Assembly (NCBI GenBank): GCA_031396695.1
Contig: JANNLG010000061.1
Location: forward strand, 1 to 34,158
Origin: VGRW01 sp031396695
Lineage (GTDB): Bacteria > Myxococcota_A > UBA9160 > SZUA-336
Direction: 5' to 3'
Length of the DNA: 34,158 nucleotides
The notes below the pieces were generated by a model. The model did not search any database. It saw only the letters and a list, made by a program, of their open reading frames with translations, and was not told the origin of the DNA. Shown one piece after another: positions 1 through 5,754 of the stretch. Positions within the stretch are counted from its first letter, which is position 1. Each line of letters opens with the position of its first letter. The translations under genes and the position numbers were made by a program.

Positions 1-126
1 CTGACCAACCTCGGTTACCCTCGGCCGCAGGCGGAACGCGCCGTGCGCCGCGCGCTCGAGCTCGTGCCCGAGGGCGCGGGCCTCGAATCGCTGATCAAGG
101 AGGCGCTGCGTGCCGCCGCGGGATGA
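1..126 (+). CDS. ruvA: RuvA C-terminal fragment (Holliday junction helicase subunit), cut by window edge
   Basis: Only the last 41 codons are present, open at the left edge and ending in TGA at 124-126. The translation begins LTNLGYPRPQAERAVRRAL and fits RuvA domain III, the small helical domain that contacts RuvB and stimulates its ATPase. RuvA binds four-way junctions so that the RuvB ring can drive branch migration during recombinational repair. The gene overlaps ruvB by 17 bases, the usual ruvA-ruvB arrangement, which supports the call despite the short length. The DNA-binding domains lie outside the window. Confidence 0.9.
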   Translation: MTNLGYPRPQAERAVRRALELVPEGAGLESLIKEALRAAAG

Positions 127-1138
127 GACGCTCCGGGCCGACGTCGCGGGACTCGAGCGGAAGCTCGAAGACAGCCTCCGGCCCGCGACGCTCGACGAGT
201 TCGTCGGCCAGGACAAGCTGCGCGAGAACCTGCGTGTGTTCATCCGCGCCGCGCGCGAACGCGGCGAGCCGCTCGACCACGCGCTCTTCTACGGCCCGCC
301 GGGCCTCGGCAAGACGGCGCTCGCGCACGTGATCGCGCGTGAAATGGGCGCGCCGCTGCGCGTCACCGCCGGACCGGTGATCGAACGCGCGGGCGATCTG
401 GCGGCGATCGTCACCAATCTCGAGCCGAGCTCGGTGCTGTTCATCGACGAGATCCACCGGCTCGCGCCCGCGGTCGAGGAAATCCTCTATCCCGCGATGG
501 AGGACTTCAAGCTCGACCTGGTGATCGGGCAGGGGCCGAGCGCCCAGAGTGTAAAGATCGACCTTCCGCGCTTCACCCTGATCGGCGCGACGACGCGCGC
601 GGGGCTGTTGAGCTCTCCGCTGCGCGACCGCTTCGGCGTGATCGCTCGGCTCGAGTACTACCCGCCGACGGATCTGGTGCGAATCCTCGATCGCAGCGCG
701 CGCATCCTCGGCATCGCGATCGAGGCCGAGGGCTCGCACGAGATCGCGCAGCGCTCGCGCGGCACGCCGCGGATCGCGAACCGGCTGCTGCGCCGCGTGC
801 GCGATTTCGCGGAAGTCGGCGGCGAGCCGGCCATCACGCGCGAGCTCGCGCGTTTCGCGCTCGGTCGGCTCGAAGTCGACGACGCCGGTTTCGACCGCAT
901 GGACCGCCAGCTCCTGCTCGCGCTGATCGAGAAGTACGCGGGCGGTCCGGTCGGACTCGACACGCTGGCCGCCGCGATCGGCGAGGACCGCGGCACGATC
1001 GAAGACATCTACGAGCCGTTCCTGATCCAGGAGGGCTACCTCGATCGCACGCCGCGCGGCCGGGTCGCGACGCTGCGCGCGTACCAACACTTCGGTGTGA
1101 CACCCGCGCGCGAGGTTCGGCAGGAGAAGCTGCTCTGA
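110..1138 (+). CDS. ruvB: RuvB, Holliday junction branch-migration ATPase
   Basis: A complete 342-residue AAA+ motor, the normal RuvB length. Visible motifs are Walker A GPPGLGKT (residues 62-69), Walker B FIDEIHRL (about 111-118), the GATTRAG sensor stretch followed by LSSPLRDRFG with the arginine-finger region, and the C-terminal winged-helix part containing GGPVGLDTLAAAIGED. RuvB hexamers pump DNA through the RuvA-bound junction during homologous recombination in the cytoplasm. The GTG start at 110 lies inside the end of ruvA, giving a 17-base overlap and implying translational coupling. The downstream transporter gene overlaps the RuvB stop codon. Confidence 0.97.
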   Translation: MPPRDETLRADVAGLERKLEDSLRPATLDEFVGQDKLRENLRVFIRAARERGEPLDHALFYGPPGLGKTALAHVIAREMGAPLRVTAGPVIERAGDLAAIVTNLEPSSVLFIDEIHRLAPAVEEILYPAMEDFKLDLVIGQGPSAQSVKIDLPRFTLIGATTRAGLLSSPLRDRFGVIARLEYYPPTDLVRILDRSARILGIAIEAEGSHEIAQRSRGTPRIANRLLRRVRDFAEVGGEPAITRELARFALGRLEVDDAGFDRMDRQLLLALIEKYAGGPVGLDTLAAAIGEDRGTIEDIYEPFLIQEGYLDRTPRGRVATLRAYQHFGVTPAREVRQEKLL

Positions 1139-1896
1139 CGCTGCCGCCGCTGGGCGAGATCGCGATCCTGCTCGCGGGCGGGATTGCGGGCGGCCTGATC
1201 AACACGCTGGCCGGCGGCGGCTCGTTCCTGGTCGTGCCGCTGCTGGTGATGCTCGGCCTGCCGGCCACGGTCGCAAACGCCACCAGCCGCGTCGGTGTGT
1301 TCGCGCAGTCGCTCTCCGCGGTGGCCGGTTTCCGGCAGGAGGGCTTCCGCGATCTGGGCGTCGCGCTGCGCATCCTGCCGACCATGCTGATCGCAGCTTG
1401 GATCGGCGCGAAGCTCGCGACCAGCATCGACGACGAGCTGTTCGGGCGGATCTTCGGCGGCGTGATGCTGCTCGCGCTGCCGGTGATCTTGTGGAACCCG
1501 CGCCCGCCTGCCGACGCCGCGAATCGGCCGGCGATGGCGATGCCGCTCCAGCACGCGATCTACTTCGCGATCGGGCTTTACAGCGGCGCGATCCAGGCAG
1601 GCGTGGGCATCCCGCTGACGCTGGCGCTGGTGGGCGCGGGCCGGCTCGACCTGGTGCGCGCGAGCTCCGTGAAGGTCGCGCTCACCAGCGCCACCACCGC
1701 CGTCGCGCTCGCGCAGTTCATCTGGGTCGGCAAGGTGGCCTGGATGCAGGGCCTGATCCTGGCCGTCGGAATGGGCCTGGGCGGCTATTTCGGCTCGCGG
1801 ATCGGGGCACGCGGCGGAGAAAAGTTGCTACGTCCGGCCCTGACGGTGTGCGTGGTCCTGTTGGCCATCCGCATGCTGCTCGGGAGTGGGGGCTAG
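1135..1896 (+). CDS. TauE/SafE-family (DUF81) membrane transporter, probable CTG start
   Basis: An integral membrane protein of about 253 residues with hydrophobic helices throughout and two related halves. It begins with the glycine-rich helix containing AGGIAGGLINTLAGGGSFL, typical of the TauE/SafE (sulfite exporter) family. Family members move sulfite, sulfoacetate or other small anions, but the substrate here cannot be told. The first in-frame ATG (1234) would delete most of helix 1. No ATG, GTG or TTG is in frame between the preceding ruvB-region codons and 1234. The best upstream candidate is CTG at 1135, which overlaps the ruvB stop (CTGA) and sits 8 bases after AGGAG at 1122-1126. CTG at 1141 is an alternative. 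Linkage to ruvAB is positional only. Confidence 0.75.
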   Translation: MTLPPLGEIAILLAGGIAGGLINTLAGGGSFLVVPLLVMLGLPATVANATSRVGVFAQSLSAVAGFRQEGFRDLGVALRILPTMLIAAWIGAKLATSIDDELFGRIFGGVMLLALPVILWNPRPPADAANRPAMAMPLQHAIYFAIGLYSGAIQAGVGIPLTLALVGAGRLDLVRASSVKVALTSATTAVALAQFIWVGKVAWMQGLILAVGMGLGGYFGSRIGARGGEKLLRPALTVCVVLLAIRMLLGSGG

Positions 1897-1934
1897 CCTC
1901 AACGTCGGGCCGCGTTTGGACGATCCATCTACCC

Positions 1935-4541
1935 GTGCGCACGGGTCTGCGAGTCCTCGCTTTCCTGCTTGCGATCCCTCTACTCATGGGCGGGATCGCG
2001 GGTGTCGTGCTCGCTCGCGGTGGCGACACCTTCGCCGCGCAGTGGAAGGCGCGCGCGAAGGTGGAAGCCGCGTCACGCGGTGCGGATTCGTCGAGCTCCA
2101 CGCTCGCTGCGGTGATCTCCGGCGCGGACTCGCTGCGCGCGCCGGCGCTGCACTTCGGCATGCTGGGCGCCGCGCTCGTGCTGGTCGTGTTCGGCTGCGT
2201 GCCCGCGTCCGGTCGCCGGAGATCGCCGAAGCCCGCGAAGGGCGCGAAGAAATCCGTCTCCGGTCACGCGGCGACGCTGGTCAGCGCGCCCGAGTCCGAC
2301 CTGATCGCGCCGTCGGCGAAAGAATCGAAGAAGCACCTGAAGCAAGCCGCGCAGATCGAAGACGAAAAGGGCCCCGAGCAAGCGGGCGAGTACCTGCTCG
2401 GCCACAACATGAAGGACGAAGCGGCCGACCTCTTCATGCGCGCGGAGCTGTTCGCGCGCGCCGCCGAGGTCCGCCACGATCAGAACCGCTTCGACGAGGC
2501 GGCGGACCTCTACAAGAAGATCGGCAAGGAAGACCACGCCGGGCGCATCTACGCGCAACTCGGCCAACACGAGGACGCGGCCAAGTGCTATCTGGCCGCG
2601 GGCAAGTTCTCCGTCGCGGGTGACATGTTCGAGCGCGCCGAGAACCACCGCGAAGCGGGCAAGTGCTACCAGAAGATCGGCTTCCACCGACACGCGGCGC
2701 AGGCGTTCCTGAAGGGCGGCGCCGACGCGCAGGCCGCCGAGTGTCTGCTCTCGGCGTTCAACGAGGAAGGCGGCGTCGCCGGCGCGAAGAGCGAGCAGAA
2801 GGCCAAGGAGATGCGCGGCATCGCCAAGAAGGCGGCCGAGATCCTGGCCAAGCTCGAGCGCTTCGAAGAGGCCGAGGCGATGCTGGTTCGCTCCGAGGCC
2901 TTCGGTCCGGCGGCCAAGATCGCCTTCCAGACGGGCAACTTCAAACGAGCGGCGGAGCTCTTCCTGCGCGTGAGCCGAGGCGATCTGGCCGCCAAGGCGC
3001 TCGAGCGGCTCGGCGACGAGATCGGTGCCGCGCGCGCGCTCGGCGAGTACCTGCGCGACAAAGGCCAGGACGCGGAGGCCGTCGATCACCTGAAAAAGGC
3101 CGGCGAGCACGCCGCGGCCGGCGACTTGTACCGCAAACTCGGACGCTACCCCGAGGCCGGCGCGTGCTACCGCGATGCCGAGGACTACCCCGCCGCGGCC
3201 GAGGCGTTCCGCGCCTCCGACCAGATCGAGCCGGCCGCCGACATGTACGCGCGCTGCGGCAAGTACGCCGACGCCGCCGACTGCTACGGGCGGGCAGGGC
3301 GCACGGACCTGCAGGCGCAGATGCTCGAGAAGGCCGGCGAGACCTTCACCGCGGGCAAGCTGTTCGCGGATCTGGGGCAGGCCGACGCAGCGATCCGGCT
3401 GATGCAGCAGATCCCCGCCGACCACGCGAACTACACCGAAGCGTGTTCGATCCTGGGCCGCATGTTCCAGGAGAAAGGCATGCACAGCCTGTCGGTGAAG
3501 AAGTTCTCCGAGGCCACCGGCTCACAGACCATCGCGCGCGGCAGCATCGAGGCGTTCTACGAACTGGCCGCGGCGCACGAGCGGCAGGGCGATCTGGTCG
3601 GCGCGGTCGAGATCCTCGAGCGCGTGCTCGCGTTCGACTATCACTACAGGGACGCTGCGGCGGGGCTGCAGCGCTGCAAGGCCGCGCTCGCGAAGCAGAC
3701 CGAAGACCTTGCGCCGCAGACCTCACCGACCGTCGCGCCAACGTCGTCGGTCACGCGCCGCTACGAAATCGTGCGCGAGCTCGGCCGCGGTGGCATGGGC
3801 GTGGTGTACCTGGCGCGCGACTCCGTGCTCGAGCGCGAGGTCGCGTACAAGGTGCTGCCCGAGGGCCTGCGCTCGAATCCGAACGCGCTCAAGAACTTCC
3901 TGCGCGAGGCCAAGGCCGCCGCGCAGCTCAACCATCCCAACATCGTCACGGTCTACGACGCCGGCGAATCCGAGCACGGCTTCTACATGGCGATGGAGCG
4001 CGTCGAGGGCACCACGCTGAAGGAGATCCTGCGCCAGCGCGGAGCGATCTCCGCGAACGCGGTGGTCTACATCCTGCGCCAGATGTCCTCCGCGCTCTCG
4101 TACGCGCACGGGCGCAAGGTCGTACACCGCGACATCAAGACCGCGAACACGATGTGGACCGCCGAGCGCCACGTGAAGATCATGGACTTCGGTCTGGCCA
4201 AGCTCATGGAAGAGGTGCGCAACGCCACCACCATGATCTCGGGCACGCCCTTCTACATGTCGCCCGAGCAGACTCTGGGCCGCGACGTCGATCACCGCAC
4301 CGACGTCTACTCGCTCGGCGTCACGATCTTCGAGCTCGCGACCGGCGAGCTGCCTTTCCAGAAGGGGAACGTGCCGTACCACCACGTTCACACGGCCCCG
4401 CCCGACCCGCGCGGCATCCGCGCCGACCTGCCCGACGGACTCACGGCGGTCATCCTGCGCTGCCTGAAGAAGTCTCCGAGCGACCGATTTCAGTCCGCCA
4501 AAGAGATTCTCGAAGAGCTCGACCGCCAGACCAAGGCGTGA
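1935..4541 (+). CDS. Membrane-anchored Ser/Thr protein kinase with a long array of 13-residue helical repeats
   Basis: About 868 residues from GTG 1935. Two hydrophobic helices (about residues 5-27 and 73-93) flank a short, probably periplasmic loop. A Lys-rich linker follows, then an alpha-solenoid array (about 154-489) and a more conventional TPR segment (about 530-585). The C-terminal Hanks-type kinase (about 610-868) has the GRGGMGVVY loop, Lys639 (VAYKVL), catalytic Asp733 in HRDIKTAN, Asp751 of DFG, and SPEQ in place of APE. HRDIKTAN has Thr where HRDIKPAN is usual. The catalytic residues are all present, so an active cytoplasmic kinase is expected; its substrates are unknown. Upstream in-frame codons (from 1398) run through tauE in another frame and are rejected. 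ATG 1986 is an alternative start but would remove much of helix 1. It is followed by a 245-base regulatory gap before lpxC. Confidence 0.88.
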   Translation: MRTGLRVLAFLLAIPLLMGGIAGVVLARGGDTFAAQWKARAKVEAASRGADSSSSTLAAVISGADSLRAPALHFGMLGAALVLVVFGCVPASGRRRSPKPAKGAKKSVSGHAATLVSAPESDLIAPSAKESKKHLKQAAQIEDEKGPEQAGEYLLGHNMKDEAADLFMRAELFARAAEVRHDQNRFDEAADLYKKIGKEDHAGRIYAQLGQHEDAAKCYLAAGKFSVAGDMFERAENHREAGKCYQKIGFHRHAAQAFLKGGADAQAAECLLSAFNEEGGVAGAKSEQKAKEMRGIAKKAAEILAKLERFEEAEAMLVRSEAFGPAAKIAFQTGNFKRAAELFLRVSRGDLAAKALERLGDEIGAARALGEYLRDKGQDAEAVDHLKKAGEHAAAGDLYRKLGRYPEAGACYRDAEDYPAAAEAFRASDQIEPAADMYARCGKYADAADCYGRAGRTDLQAQMLEKAGETFTAGKLFADLGQADAAIRLMQQIPADHANYTEACSILGRMFQEKGMHSLSVKKFSEATGSQTIARGSIEAFYELAAAHERQGDLVGAVEILERVLAFDYHYRDAAAGLQRCKAALAKQTEDLAPQTSPTVAPTSSVTRRYEIVRELGRGGMGVVYLARDSVLEREVAYKVLPEGLRSNPNALKNFLREAKAAAQLNHPNIVTVYDAGESEHGFYMAMERVEGTTLKEILRQRGAISANAVVYILRQMSSALSYAHGRKVVHRDIKTANTMWTAERHVKIMDFGLAKLMEEVRNATTMISGTPFYMSPEQTLGRDVDHRTDVYSLGVTIFELATGELPFQKGNVPYHHVHTAPPDPRGIRADLPDGLTAVILRCLKKSPSDRFQSAKEILEELDRQTKA

Positions 4542-4581
4542 GATCCGGGTCACGCCGTAATCCAAACGTCACTCTCATACG

Positions 4582-4598
4582 CCGGCAAATCTCGCCGG
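4582..4598 (+). other. Short inverted repeat after the kinase gene
   Basis: CCGGC (4582-4586) and GCCGG (4594-4598) form a perfect 5-bp dyad with a 7-base spacer, 41 bases after the kinase stop. There is no following T-run, so it is not a standard intrinsic terminator. It could be a weak 3' hairpin or a binding site upstream of the lpxC promoter. Confidence 0.3.
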
Positions 4599-4625
4599 AA
4601 GCTGGAGCGAAGTTGGGACCCTTCC

Positions 4626-4665
4626 CAGATGTGCGCAAAATCACAAGTGACGGCGAGCACTTCTG
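4626..4665 (+). promoter_or_regulatory. 40-bp hyphenated dyad, candidate activator site upstream of the sigma-54 promoter
   Basis: The segment is symmetrical about 4645/4646. CAGA (4626-4629) mirrors TCTG (4662-4665), GTGC (4631-4634) mirrors GCAC (4657-4660), and TCAC (4641-4644) mirrors GTGA (4647-4650). With one further pair (4636/4655), 13 of 20 position pairs match. The centre lies about 80 bases upstream of the predicted lpxC transcription start, a reasonable place for an enhancer-binding protein. It could instead form an RNA hairpin at the 3' end of the kinase transcript, although no T-run follows. Confidence 0.45.
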
Positions 4666-4700
4666 AAACGGGTTTCCGGCGCCCTTTTCCATGCGGCAGC

Positions 4701-4716
4701 TGGCACGCAGGTTGCT
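4701..4716 (+). promoter_or_regulatory. Sigma-54 (RpoN) -24/-12 promoter for lpxC
   Basis: The sequence TGGCACG-CAGG-TTGCT (4701-4716) matches the sigma-54 consensus TGGCACG-N4-TTGCW at every specified base. GG at 4702-4703 and GC at 4714-4715 are separated by exactly 10 bases. The expected transcription start is near 4727, leaving a leader of about 60 bases to the TTG start of lpxC. It lies in a non-coding, less GC-rich stretch oriented toward lpxC. Transcription from such a promoter needs RpoN plus an AAA+ activator; an NtrX-type candidate is encoded at 15890-17266. Confidence 0.8.
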
Positions 4717-4742
4717 TTATTCGCGCGCGTCCCTGTGGGGGG

Positions 4743-4757
4743 ACCCTTTTCCAGGGT
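4743..4757 (+). other. Small hairpin in the predicted lpxC leader
   Basis: ACCCT (4743-4747) and AGGGT (4753-4757) with a TTTCC loop form a 5-bp stem about 16 bases after the predicted sigma-54 transcription start and 30 bases before the lpxC start. It might affect leader stability or translation. The stem is short and could be chance. Confidence 0.25.
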
Positions 4758-4786
4758 GCTATCGAGCGAGTTTTCGGGGGGGAGTC

Positions 4787-5710
4787 TTGCTGAGAGGTGT
4801 TGAGCATACGATCGCGACCCGCGTGCAGTGCACCGGAATCGGTCTGCACACGGGCGAGCCGGTCGATCTGGCGCTGCGACCCGCGGCCCCTGGAACCGGC
4901 ATCCTGTTCGTCCGCACCGACGGTCCCCAGCCGGTGCGTTTCCCGGCGCGCGCGGAGTGGGTCACCGACACGACGCTCGCCACCACGCTCGGCAACGAAG
5001 ATGCGCGGCTCTCGACCATCGAGCACCTCGTCTCCGCGCTGCGCGCCATGGGCATCGACAACTGCACCGTCGAGGTCGCAGGTCCCGAGCTGCCGATCAT
5101 GGACGGCAGCGCGGCCTCGTTCGTCTACCTGATCCAGCAGGCCGGCATCCGCGCCCAGGCGCGCATGCGCCGCCGGATCGTGATCCGCCGCCCGATCGAA
5201 GTTCGCGATGGCAACCGCTGGGTGCGCGTGACGCCTTCGCGCGAGTTCAAGCTCTCCGTCGAGATCGACTACGCGCATCCCGCGATCGGTCGGCAGGCGC
5301 TCGAGGGCCTCGTCATCACGCCAGAGCTCTTCGCGCGCGAGATCGCTCCCGCGCGCACGTTCGGCTTCCTCAAGGACACGCAGCGGCTGCAGGCGATCGG
5401 CCTGGCGCGCGGCGGGTCGCTCGCGAACGCGGTCGTGCTCGACGAGACGCGCGTGCTGAACGCGGAAGGCCTGCGCTTCCGCGACGAGTTCGCCCGCCAC
5501 AAAGTGCTCGACCTGATCGGCGATCTCGCGCTGCTCGGCGTGCCGCTCCAGGGTCACGTGAAGGCGGTGCGCGGCGGACACCAGCTTCACCAGGCGCTGG
5601 TCGCCGAAATTCGCGCGAACCCGAGCTGCTGGACGCTCGAGACGCCGAGCAGCGAGCGCGAGCCCGTCCTCGACGGACCCGTGCTGCAGCCCGTTCCCGG
5701 CCGCGTCTAG
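4787..5710 (+). CDS. lpxC: LpxC, UDP-3-O-acyl-N-acetylglucosamine deacetylase
   Basis: The zinc deacetylase that catalyses the committed step of lipid A synthesis, in the cytoplasm on UDP-linked precursor. Visible family motifs are CTGIGLHTGE, STIEHLVSAL, DGSAASFV, the FARHKVLDLIGDLALLG block and GGHQLHQAL. Counting from TTG 4787 gives 307 residues and puts the metal and catalytic residues at His80, His238, Asp242 and His265. E. coli LpxC (305 residues) has His79, His238, Asp242 and His265. That agreement is the main reason for choosing TTG 4787 over ATG 4691, which lies upstream of the -24/-12 promoter. The purine-rich run ending at 4784 is close to the TTG, so CTG 4790 is also possible. The gene stands alone, with a convergent gene downstream. 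Confidence 0.95.
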   Translation: MLRGVEHTIATRVQCTGIGLHTGEPVDLALRPAAPGTGILFVRTDGPQPVRFPARAEWVTDTTLATTLGNEDARLSTIEHLVSALRAMGIDNCTVEVAGPELPIMDGSAASFVYLIQQAGIRAQARMRRRIVIRRPIEVRDGNRWVRVTPSREFKLSVEIDYAHPAIGRQALEGLVITPELFAREIAPARTFGFLKDTQRLQAIGLARGGSLANAVVLDETRVLNAEGLRFRDEFARHKVLDLIGDLALLGVPLQGHVKAVRGGHQLHQALVAEIRANPSCWTLETPSSEREPVLDGPVLQPVPGRV

Positions 5711-5723
5711 GCGCTAGTCGCCT
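5709..5723 (+). other. Weak hairpin at the lpxC stop in the convergent gap
   Basis: AGGCG (5709-5713) and CGCCT (5719-5723) with a CTAGT loop begin inside the lpxC stop codon, in the 44-base gap between the convergent lpxC and TPR genes. There is no T-tract on either strand, so termination by this element is doubtful. Confidence 0.25.
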
Positions 5724-5754
5724 CCGCTCGAATCGGCCCAGGCGCTCCCGGTCG

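Noticed and set aside
1398..1934. In-frame upstream extension of the Ser/Thr kinase
   Set aside because: It overlaps tauE out of frame, and the encoded sequence is Arg-rich shadow. The hydrophobic anchor begins right after GTG 1935.
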